Shown: positions 1 to 7,365 of the stretch, in pieces | How the letters are laid out: every line of letters starts with the position of its first letter | Numbering within the stretch: the stretch's first letter is position 1 | NCBI GenBank assembly: GCA_964608915.1 | Contig: CAZSQA010000017.1 | Location: 57,980 to 121,979, forward strand | Direction: 5' to 3' | DNA: 64,000 bases | Origin: QWQI01 sp964608915 | GTDB lineage: Bacteria > Planctomycetota > Planctomycetia > Isosphaerales > Isosphaeraceae | The notes under the pieces: model-generated | What the model saw: the letters and a program-made list of their open reading frames with translations, nothing else | What the model was told of the DNA's origin: nothing | Database searches by the model: none | Made by a program: the position numbers and the translations under genes

Positions 1-228
1 GATCTCGCCGTTTTCGAGGCTCCGTGGAAACTCGTTTCGACGGGGCGTGGCGAGAAACCGCTGCTGTTCGATATTTCGTCCGATCCGAATGAGTCTCGGG
101 ACGTCGCTTCCGATCATCCGGAAATCGTCGCGAAGTTATTCCGATCGATCCCGAAAAACGCACGCAACGAGGGCGTCGACAAATCAGGTCGTACACGAGC
201 GGTTCCGGCAAAAAAGGCAAGCCGGTGA
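1..228 (+). CDS. Sulfatase family protein, C-terminal fragment (cut by window edge)
   Basis: Frame 1 is open from the first base to a TGA at 226-228 (75 residues). The visible part matches the end of arylsulfatase-type enzymes: a strand like PWKLV, then a segment with PLLFDISSDPNESRDVA and HPEIVAKL, which is the usual closing section of planctomycete sulfatases, followed by a basic tail. The catalytic Cys/Ser region lies upstream of the window, so substrate and activity cannot be judged. The next gene starts about 80 bp downstream on the same strand. Identification rests on this motif alone. Confidence 0.75.
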   Translation, partial: DLAVFEAPWKLVSTGRGEKPLLFDISSDPNESRDVASDHPEIVAKLFRSIPKNARNEGVDKSGRTRAVPAKKASR

Positions 229-310
229 GCGTCGTAAACGTCGAACCGACGAACCCTCGAAGAATTCGCAATAAGACCATTCCGTCAGTTCTGTGCCGAG
301 GTGCTCGAAT

Positions 311-1030
311 ATGAAACGACCGGCCTTGATCCTGACCCTTCTGTTGAGCTTCGGCGGATGCATCTGGATGTCTCTCGCAACGGCCCAGATCCGCAAACCG
401 ACTATGGATGACACGATTCGGGTCCCGGTGTACGCCGACAACTGGTTCGAAATGTACATCAACGGCGATCTCGTGGCAGTCGATTCGATTCGGTTCGTTC
501 CCCATAATGTCATCACTGTGGACTTGCTGCCCGCTTATCCGATGACGATCGCCGTAATGGCAAGGGACAACGCCGATCCGAAAACCGGAATGGAATATGC
601 GAACACCAATATCGGAGACGGCGGTTTCATTTCGAAGTTCACTGACGGAACCGTGACGGATTCAGGCTGGAAAGCGAAATCGTTTTCCCGTGGTCCGATC
701 GGCGGCGAAACGAAAGATCCGAAAGTCGAGAACGATCCGATTCCCGCGAACTGGTTCGCGCCGGATTTCGACGACTCCGCCTGGCCTCAGGCCCGTGTGT
801 TCACGAGAGATGCTGTCGACCCTAAAGCCTCGTTTTTCGAACATGATTTCGAAGGAGCCGAATTCATCTGGTCCGAAGACCTGGCGTTCGATAATACCGT
901 CATTTTCCGGCGCAAGATCACGAGTCCGCCCGACGGCAGGATCCGCATCGACTTCCGCAATCTCAACGACATGATCCCAGCATCACCTTCGTCGAAAGAC
1001 GCTTCGAAAAAGAAAAGACGTGGCCGATGA
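311..1030 (+). CDS. Secreted protein with carbohydrate-binding-like fold, unknown function
   Basis: A protein of 239 residues. I prefer the ATG at 311 over the one at 293 because it places a classical signal peptide (MKRPALILTLLLSF, cleavage probably after the ATA at about residues 24-26) at the very N-terminus. The mature part is rich in beta-type sequence with aromatic and Asn/Asp residues (DNWFEMYINGD, NWFAPDFDDSAWPQA), as in jelly-roll galactose-binding-like domains. It is followed within 40 bp by the YHYH-domain gene, so the two are probably co-transcribed and both secreted. No catalytic motif is recognised. The C-terminus is strongly basic (KKKRRGR). Confidence 0.6.
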   Translation: MKRPALILTLLLSFGGCIWMSLATAQIRKPTMDDTIRVPVYADNWFEMYINGDLVAVDSIRFVPHNVITVDLLPAYPMTIAVMARDNADPKTGMEYANTNIGDGGFISKFTDGTVTDSGWKAKSFSRGPIGGETKDPKVENDPIPANWFAPDFDDSAWPQARVFTRDAVDPKASFFEHDFEGAEFIWSEDLAFDNTVIFRRKITSPPDGRIRIDFRNLNDMIPASPSSKDASKKKRRGR

Positions 1031-1068
1031 GATTCCGTAGATTTCCGCACCCTGAAGGAGTATCCGCG

Positions 1069-2883
1069 ATGATCACGTTCCGAAGTCGCTTGTGGCTTCT
1101 CACCATCTGTCTGGCCACTTCGGCAGTCGCGCACGAAGGCGGCCATGGGCCGGCCGACGAACACGAATCAAGAACCTGGGCGACCAAAGCCGGAACTTTG
1201 ACGTTCAAGGGCATTTTCGAAGCGGCTCGCGACGGCAAGGTGTTTTTACGATCGACGGAAGGCAGAGTCATCTCGATCGATTTTGAAACGCTTTCGAACG
1301 AAGACAAAGCCTGGGTCGAAGTCAAGTTGGCGGCCATTCGGGAAATCAATGCGAGACGTGTTCCGATGCGGCTCGTTTCACGAAAGGTGAAGGTTCCAGT
1401 TCCAGGCGATGACTCTCCCGCGAAGTTGCTGCATGCGGCCTTTATGCCTTTCGAAAAGTCGCTCGGGCTCAGGTGGGACGATCGCTATTTCTACGTCGAA
1501 TCGAACGGCATGCCCGATCACCCGATGATGATCGGAATCACGGCGTGGCAGCAGCAGGTTCCGATACCCCAGAATTACAAGGGGGAAAATGCCTGGCGAA
1601 TTCCCCTGTATCCCGTTCCAGCCCGTAATCCGATGTCGGCGAAAGACAATTTCTTTCGTGGCGCGATCGCACTGGCCATCAACGGAATTCCGATTTTCAA
1701 CCCGATCAAGAACGACGGCGTCACAGACACGAATCTCGCCGGCGAACTCGACAGATTCGGCGGACACTGCGGCCGAGCGGACGATTATCATTATCATCTG
1801 CCGCCCACGCATCTTTTCGAACAAGCAGGCAAAGGCCGACCGATCGCATTCGCACTCGATGGTTACCCGATTCTGGGTTTCGATGAATCCGACGGTTCGC
1901 CCGCGAAGAATCTGGACAAGTTCAACGGCCATCATGACGCCGACGGCAAATACCATTACCATTCGACGAAGTCATATCCTTATCTCAACGGCGGATTTTT
2001 CGGCGAAGTGACCGAACGTGGAGGACAGATCGATCCGCAGCCGCACGCCGATCCTGTTCGTCCCGCTCTTCCGCCGTTGCGGGGCGCGACGATCATGGGT
2101 TTCGAACGAACCGCGGATGACAAAACGATGATCGTCAAATATGACCTTGCCGGAGACGAACGAGGCGTCCGTTATACGTTCCGCGAAGACGGATCGATTC
2201 ATTTCGCGTATGACGACGGCACCGATGGCGTTCGGACGGAAACTTATCGTCGCGATGGCCTTGACCGGGGCGAGCCGGAGAAACGCAAAGACCGGCAGAA
2301 AAAGGAACAGCGTAAAAAAGGCGGCCCGCAGGGGAAGAACGAACCCCGCAAAAAGGGCGAACCCCGTGACGGATCCGGCAATTTACGAAATGACGATGCC
2401 GTTCGGATCGATGTGCCGAGATCGGGAAAGATGATTTCGAAAAGCCCAGATTTCGCCGATGGGCAAAGGCTTCCGAAAGATTACACCGGCGACGGAGCAG
2501 GCGTGAGCCCACCCCTGAGCTGGGAAGGTTCGCCCAAAGAGACCGTGAGCTATGCCCTGGTGATGGAGCATATAGCCGGCGACGGCGAATTGAAAGTCTA
2601 CTGGCTTCTCTGGGACATTCCAGCGAATGTCAGTTCACTGCCACGAGATTCGAAATCGATCGGTACCGCAGGAGCGACCTGGAAGCCTGGCGAATCGTAC
2701 GTACCGCCCCGCTCCGCTGGCCCTGGTGAGAAAATCTATAAGATCACCGTTTTCGCACTTTCGGAAAAGCCCGATCCGAAGGCGAAAGGCGGTAAAGTCA
2801 CGCGAGACGAACTCCTCAGGGCCATTCAGGGTAAGGTCCTGGATTCCGCAGATATATCCGTCATTTACGAACGCCCCGAATGA
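1069..2883 (+). CDS. Secreted SHD1-YHYH-PEBP multidomain protein
   Basis: A protein of 604 residues. The ATG at 1069 is chosen because an AAGGAG lies 8 bp upstream and a signal peptide (RLWLLTICLATSAVAHE) follows. Three modules are visible. An SHD1-like segment at about residues 35-83 contains KGIFEAARDGKVFLRSTEGR. A YHYH domain at about 105-320 carries the signature twice (DDYHYH near 240, GKYHYH near 295). After a Lys/Arg-rich linker comes a YbhB/YbcL-type phosphatidylethanolamine-binding domain (about 448-600, with YTGDG, SPPLSW and WDIPAN). YHYH proteins are often extracellular and of unknown role; PEBP domains bind small ligands. It overlaps the next reading frame at ATGA, suggesting an operon with the phosphoesterase. 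Confidence 0.8.
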   Translation: MITFRSRLWLLTICLATSAVAHEGGHGPADEHESRTWATKAGTLTFKGIFEAARDGKVFLRSTEGRVISIDFETLSNEDKAWVEVKLAAIREINARRVPMRLVSRKVKVPVPGDDSPAKLLHAAFMPFEKSLGLRWDDRYFYVESNGMPDHPMMIGITAWQQQVPIPQNYKGENAWRIPLYPVPARNPMSAKDNFFRGAIALAINGIPIFNPIKNDGVTDTNLAGELDRFGGHCGRADDYHYHLPPTHLFEQAGKGRPIAFALDGYPILGFDESDGSPAKNLDKFNGHHDADGKYHYHSTKSYPYLNGGFFGEVTERGGQIDPQPHADPVRPALPPLRGATIMGFERTADDKTMIVKYDLAGDERGVRYTFREDGSIHFAYDDGTDGVRTETYRRDGLDRGEPEKRKDRQKKEQRKKGGPQGKNEPRKKGEPRDGSGNLRNDDAVRIDVPRSGKMISKSPDFADGQRLPKDYTGDGAGVSPPLSWEGSPKETVSYALVMEHIAGDGELKVYWLLWDIPANVSSLPRDSKSIGTAGATWKPGESYVPPRSAGPGEKIYKITVFALSEKPDPKAKGGKVTRDELLRAIQGKVLDSADISVIYERPE

Positions 2884-2936
2884 AATTCGATCGTCTCGAA
2901 GTCGCGACACTTCGGAATCCGAAGCGAGGTATCGAT

Positions 2937-3215
2937 ATGCAATACGTCGAAAATGCGGCCGACATCATCGAAAAGGAAAGACCGTTCGATCGAGCATCGA
3001 ATCGGTACATTCTGAAGATCTTTCGGAAACTTACCTTCGTTCCGACGATGGCGATCGTCATCGGAATCGCGTTGACGCAATCAGGCATTTCATTTTCTCT
3101 GGTGCCAGCGAATGACCTGGCCAGGACGGACACGGACGAACCGTCCCTCAAAGCACACAAGAGTCGCCAGGATTCGACGGGTAAAGACGGGCCTGCGGTG
3201 AAGTCGAAAGAATAG
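2937..3215 (+). pseudogene. N-terminal signal/anchor fragment of the metallophosphoesterase, ended by an in-frame TAG
   Basis: This short frame starts at an ATG with GAGGT 6 bp upstream (an earlier ATG at 2880 overlaps the previous stop). It encodes a basic stretch and one hydrophobic segment (MAIVIGIALTQSG, from about 3048), then a hydrophilic linker, and stops at TAG 3213-3215. The same frame is open without another stop from 3216 into the phosphoesterase that begins at GTG 3264. The 16 intervening codons read AISKSGPVHRFEIDPP, a natural lead-in to the following domain. I read it as the export signal of that enzyme, separated by a nonsense mutation, a sequencing error or, less likely, recoding. 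Confidence 0.5.
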
Positions 3216-3263
3216 GCCATATCGAAGTCCGGACCAGTCCATCGATTCGAAATCGACCCACCA

Positions 3264-4610
3264 GTGAGGGATTTCGACGTCATTCTCAGCCGGCCCACGG
3301 ACAGTTCCGTCACTTTGAGCGTCATGACGCAGAAGTCGATGGAAGTCTCCGTTCGATTCGGCCCTCCGGGAGCTACCGAATTTCGCGAATTGCAAGTTCG
3401 ATCGCTGCTTCCCGACCGACCCGCGGAATGGGTTCTCGAGGGTCTCGAAGCGGATCGTCGATACGAATACCAATTACGGGCGAAAAAGGGAAAGTCCTCC
3501 GATTTCGAAACGCTCTCGACGCATTTCTTCCGAACCTCACGCCAGCCTGGCAGCACGTACGCCTTCGCAATCCAGGCAGATTCGCACCTGGATCAGGCAA
3601 CTCGAGTCGATGTTTACGAAAAGACGCTCGAGGTCATCCGTTCCGAAGAGCCCGATTTCTTCGTCGATCTGGGTGACACCTTCATGACCGATAAATTTCC
3701 GGATTTTCGCGACGCAATGCCACAATACCTGGCCCAGAGGTACTTCCTTGGCCAGGTCGCCCGGTCCAGCCCCCTTTTTCTTGTGCTGGGCAATCACGAC
3801 GGCGAACGTGGAGACCGCTTCGACGGCGGATTCGATAGCATGCCGGGATGGGCCAACGCACTGCGCAAGCAGCTCTTCCCTAATCCCGAGCCGGACCGGT
3901 TCTACACTGGCAACGATGTCGAAACGCGACCTCTCGGCCGGCTCCAGAACTATTTCGCCTGGACATGGGGCGATGCGACGCTCATCGTTCTCGACCCATT
4001 CTGGCCGACTCGAGAACGCGTGCGTGGCGATGACGAGACTGCTGCCAATTGGTCTCGCACGCTCGGCGAGTCACAATATCGATGGCTAAAGAAAACGCTC
4101 GAAACTTCGCATTCGAAATACAAGTTCGTTTTCATTCATCATCTGGTCGGCGGGCTTGACCGTTCGGCCCGCGGTGGGGCTGAGGCGGCCCGATCGTTCG
4201 AATGGGGCGGGCGATCTGCGGACGGTTCCGACGAATTCCCGAAACGCCGCCCCGGCTGGGACATGCCGATCCACGACCTGCTCGTCAAGCATCAAGTCTC
4301 AGCCGTTTTTCATGGTCATGATCACTTCTACGCTCGCCAGTCTCTGGATGGAGTCGCTTACGTGCTCGTGCCGCAGCCGGGCCATTCTGGCAGCGGAAAT
4401 GTCGCGAAATCCGCGGAACGATACGGATACGAAACCGGTGTGATCAAATCGTCTCCCGGGCATGTCCTTGTCCGGGTCACGCCAGATCAAGCGACGGTCG
4501 AATTCGTGAAGACCGAAATGCAGGCTGACCGCGCCACTCGAAAATCGGGAGAAGATGCAGGAGATCGGTTCTCGATCAGGCCTGATGAATTGGCGAAACC
4601 GTTATTTTGA
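3264..4610 (+). CDS. Metallophosphoesterase, purple acid phosphatase-like, with fibronectin-like N-terminal domain
   Basis: The 448 residues from GTG 3264 contain the full set of calcineurin-like phosphoesterase motifs in order: QADSHLD, DLGDTF, LGNHDGE, IHHLVGG and the C-terminal GHDHFYA. These residues bind two metal ions that hydrolyse phosphate esters. About 90 N-terminal residues form the beta-sandwich seen in purple acid phosphatases (RPTDSSVTLSV, LEADRRYEYQLRAKKG). As read from GTG 3264 the protein has no export signal. The upstream frame is in phase and supplies one, separated only by a TAG at 3213-3215. A functional secreted enzyme would need read-through or correction of that codon; otherwise the product, if made, would stay in the cytoplasm. 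Confidence 0.8.
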   Translation: MRDFDVILSRPTDSSVTLSVMTQKSMEVSVRFGPPGATEFRELQVRSLLPDRPAEWVLEGLEADRRYEYQLRAKKGKSSDFETLSTHFFRTSRQPGSTYAFAIQADSHLDQATRVDVYEKTLEVIRSEEPDFFVDLGDTFMTDKFPDFRDAMPQYLAQRYFLGQVARSSPLFLVLGNHDGERGDRFDGGFDSMPGWANALRKQLFPNPEPDRFYTGNDVETRPLGRLQNYFAWTWGDATLIVLDPFWPTRERVRGDDETAANWSRTLGESQYRWLKKTLETSHSKYKFVFIHHLVGGLDRSARGGAEAARSFEWGGRSADGSDEFPKRRPGWDMPIHDLLVKHQVSAVFHGHDHFYARQSLDGVAYVLVPQPGHSGSGNVAKSAERYGYETGVIKSSPGHVLVRVTPDQATVEFVKTEMQADRATRKSGEDAGDRFSIRPDELAKPLF

Positions 4611-4727
4611 TCGTTCGAGCCATCGATCGATCACTTGAAAACGTCTGAACCCCCCTGTTTTCCGACCATGGGCCGACGGGCAGGATTTGCCACGTCGGCC
4701 GCTGAGGGTTCTCGTTTCCTGAAATGA

Positions 4728-4763
4728 AGAATTGCCGTCAACCTCGCGGTTGACGGCAATTCT
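4728..4763. terminator. Perfect 16-bp hairpin between convergent genes
   Basis: The bases 4728-4743 and 4748-4763 are perfectly complementary around a 4-base loop (TCGC). The hairpin lies between the stop of the phosphoesterase (+) and the stop of the outer-membrane efflux gene (-). That position and the symmetry fit a bidirectional terminator. There is no long T-run on either side. Confidence 0.6.
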
Positions 4764-4815
4764 GGACTTTGCGATTCCGGCCTGGATCTGATCCGCTGAC
4801 CGGATCGATCGCCGT

Positions 4816-6633
4816 TCACTCTTTTTTACTGAAAGGCCCGGGTTCTCCTGCGGGGGGCGGCGTGGGCGGCATCGCGGGGATGGTCGTCGCCGGAATTTCC
4901 ACCGGATATTCATCCGGCAGAATTTGTGACGGCTGGAGGGTCTCTTCAAGCTGATCTGGGGCGGTCGCCTCGAAATCAGGGGCTTTGTTCGGGTCCGGCG
5001 GGTTCAGGTAATCCGGATATGGGATGATCCCTTCAAGCGAGTTCCTGAGTGCCTTGTAGAACCGGCCCTTGCCATAATGGAACTTCGAGAGCTTCCAGAA
5101 GTCTTCGTCGTTCAGCTGGTCGTGGGTGATCGGAATCGGGATGAGCGTGTTCTCTCGATCCGAGATGGACCACACCGTACCGCCGCCGAGAGCCTGGTAG
5201 GCATTCACGATGGCCGTCAGCTGTTTTTCCTTGGCGTCGATGAGAGCCGTCCGCGAATCTCTGAGGTCGCGCTGGGCGGTCAGCACGTCGAGGTATTCGG
5301 TCCTGGCGAATTGGAAGAGCTGGTTCGCGACATCGACGGCGCCTTCGAGCTTTGCCATCTGCTGCTTCTTGAGCGCGACGCTCTTGCTGTAGTTCTGGAC
5401 TTCCGTCAGACGGTTGACGACGTCGGTGAAGGCCTCCAGGATCGTGCGCTGGTAATCGTAGATCGCCTGCATCTGTTTGGCGTCGCTGGCCAGGTATTCG
5501 GCCCGGATCGCACGCCGGTTGACGAGCGGCCCGATGAAGCCGGCGGCGACGTTCCCGAGCACGGCCTGCGGCATGAACAGGTAAGACATGGCGAAGGCAT
5601 TCAGGCCGACGCCTGCGTCGATGATCAACTGGGGATAGTAGTTCGCCCGGGCAACTTCCACACTCAGCCCGGCAGCCACGAGATCTCGCTCGGCCCGGCG
5701 GATGTCTGGGCGGTTCTGGAGCAATTCCGCCGGCAAGCCGACTTCGAGCGAGTTGATGTACAGGTCATAGAACGCCGCGGAGTTACGATCGACGGGCTTC
5801 GGAAATCGATATGTCAGAACATTGATGCGGTTTTCCGTCTCGACGATATCCTGATAGACGATCAGCTTTTCGCTCTGGTTTCTGCGGACTTCGGCCTCGA
5901 ACCGGAGGACGGCCAGCTCGGTATCTCGAGCCGCTTCCTTACGTGCCCTCGCGACTTTCAGGCTTTGTTCCATGAAGGCGATGATCTGATCCAGGTTTTC
6001 GATCCGTTTGTCGAGCGCCATCAGCCGGAAATAGTTCGACGAGATATCCGCGACCATCTTGGTCACGAAGAAGTTCCGTCGTTCGATGGCTGCCACATAT
6101 CGCTGCGCCGCGGCGTCTCTGGCGTTGCGGAGCTGGCGATAGATGTCCAGCTTCCAGACGAGGTTGGTTCCGACGAGGTAATTGCCATAGGGGTTCGAGA
6201 AAAACTTGCCTGGGAGAAATTCGTCATCCCGAATGGCGGCCCCTTCGATCGCTCGATTGCTGGCCCTGAACAACCCTGCATAGGGCCCCGCGGTCATGAA
6301 CGGAAGATAGGCCCCGGACCTCGACAGGATGTCGTTGCTGGCGATCTGGACCTCTTCGTTGAGAATTTTCAGTTCACGATTGTTCTCCAGAGCGAACTGG
6401 ATCAGGTTCAGAAGCATCGGATCCTGATAGAACTCGACGATCCCCAGTTGTGACGAATTCTCGGTGCTCGTCACGCCATTGAAGGTTTCAGGGATTGGAG
6501 GCCCGGGTTCCGCCGCGCGGCGTTGAGGTATGCCGCATGCCGGCAGGGAGACGACGATCAACGCACAAGCGATCGCCCGCAAGACCGCGCGTCTCGTTCG
6601 CTTCGCGACTTCGAATTCCGTGGAGAGAGCCAT
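4816..6633 (-). CDS. Outer-membrane efflux lipoprotein, TolC/NodT family
   Basis: A protein of 605 residues from ATG 6633, with a possible upstream start at 6663. It begins with a lipoprotein signal ending in LPAC (Cys about 33), so it is probably acylated and anchored in the outer membrane. Two outer-membrane-efflux repeats follow, with the typical RPDIRRAERDLVAA and the helical segments RNFFVTKMVADISSNYFRL and VANQLFQFARTEYLDVL. It would form the exit duct of the RND system encoded upstream on the same strand. The proline-rich C-terminal tail of about 100 residues (PPDPNKAPDFE, PAMPPTPPPAGEPGPF) goes beyond the usual NodT fold. It is separated from the pump gene by about 730 bp, so it may have its own promoter. 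Confidence 0.88.
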   Translation of the reverse strand: MALSTEFEVAKRTRRAVLRAIACALIVVSLPACGIPQRRAAEPGPPIPETFNGVTSTENSSQLGIVEFYQDPMLLNLIQFALENNRELKILNEEVQIASNDILSRSGAYLPFMTAGPYAGLFRASNRAIEGAAIRDDEFLPGKFFSNPYGNYLVGTNLVWKLDIYRQLRNARDAAAQRYVAAIERRNFFVTKMVADISSNYFRLMALDKRIENLDQIIAFMEQSLKVARARKEAARDTELAVLRFEAEVRRNQSEKLIVYQDIVETENRINVLTYRFPKPVDRNSAAFYDLYINSLEVGLPAELLQNRPDIRRAERDLVAAGLSVEVARANYYPQLIIDAGVGLNAFAMSYLFMPQAVLGNVAAGFIGPLVNRRAIRAEYLASDAKQMQAIYDYQRTILEAFTDVVNRLTEVQNYSKSVALKKQQMAKLEGAVDVANQLFQFARTEYLDVLTAQRDLRDSRTALIDAKEKQLTAIVNAYQALGGGTVWSISDRENTLIPIPITHDQLNDEDFWKLSKFHYGKGRFYKALRNSLEGIIPYPDYLNPPDPNKAPDFEATAPDQLEETLQPSQILPDEYPVEIPATTIPAMPPTPPPAGEPGPFSKKE

Positions 6634-7200
6634 GATTACGTCCCTGGCGGATAATTCGGTCATTGGCTTCTCCCGCCAACGGACCGACGGTGCCTGCGAC
6701 CACCCATGCGCTACCTGCTGGAATGGTCAGGCATCGAGGGGTGGTCGTGTCGAACGAGAACGTTCGGAACATCTACAAGATCGACTTTAGGTAATTTGTG
6801 ACTTGAGTAACGATTGTCCGGATCATACGGATTCTCACGGTTTCGCAGGGGGAATCGGATGTAACCTCTTGCTGCCAGTCATTCGTGAGAATTGAAATTT
6901 ATTGCCGGGAATTCTGGGCCTCGATTGTTTTCGAATGCACGGCGAACCCTGGTACTGGTTTCGACGCCCGCAGTTCGTGCTCTCGAAGATGCCGCTACAA
7001 GCCCGATATCGACGATCTCAGCCACGATTCAGCTCGTCAGCCGCAAGCATTCGAGCATCTTGCGGATCATAGCTACGGAGAGTTCAGAGCCGGGATTTTC
7101 CGGTTTCGAATCTTGATGAAGGTTCCCCACGAATCGAAAGCCGCCCCGGCTCGCAATACGTTCGTGAAATTCGAAATGACGTATACGACTGATTATGCCG

Positions 7201-7226
7201 CGCCTTTCGCGGAGTCGCGAAAGGCG
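7201..7226 (-). terminator. 10-bp GC-rich hairpin downstream of RND pump gene
   Basis: CGCCTTTCGC at 7201-7210 pairs perfectly with GCGAAAGGCG at 7217-7226 across a 6-base loop. It is about 140 bp past the pump stop codon in the direction of transcription, so it could be a second terminator or an attenuator ahead of the outer-membrane factor gene. Confidence 0.4.
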
Positions 7227-7300
7227 ATCGAATCGAGAAACGCCGCGGGAATTCCGCTGCCTGATTCTTCTCGTGCAGGCTCGGATTCAACTGAAGGAAA

Positions 7301-7356
7301 CGAATGGCACAAGTGCCGACCACACCCCACCAGCGCGGTGACCCTTGTGCCATTCG
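7301..7356 (-). terminator. 13-bp inverted repeat next to RND pump stop codon
   Basis: CGAATGGCACAAG at 7301-7313 is the exact reverse complement of 7344-7356, with a 30-base spacer. It begins 10 bp beyond the stop of the pump gene. Its position suggests a terminator or an mRNA 3'-end stabiliser. The large loop is unusual for an intrinsic terminator. Confidence 0.45.
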
Positions 7357-7365
7357 AATGTGCCG

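Larger units (their letters stand above)
6634..7365. other. Intergenic region between pump gene and outer-membrane factor gene
   Basis: This stretch of about 730 bp has reading frames in several phases but none with a ribosome-binding site or protein-like composition. It holds two hairpins (7201-7226 and 7301-7356) downstream of the pump gene, listed separately. The leader of the efflux lipoprotein gene must lie in the lower part. I see no convincing -35/-10 pair. Confidence 0.5.

Noticed and set aside
5077..6453. Long open frame on the plus strand (458 codons)
   Set aside because: It is antisense to the outer-membrane efflux gene and has no protein-like motifs; long antisense frames are common in GC-rich genes.
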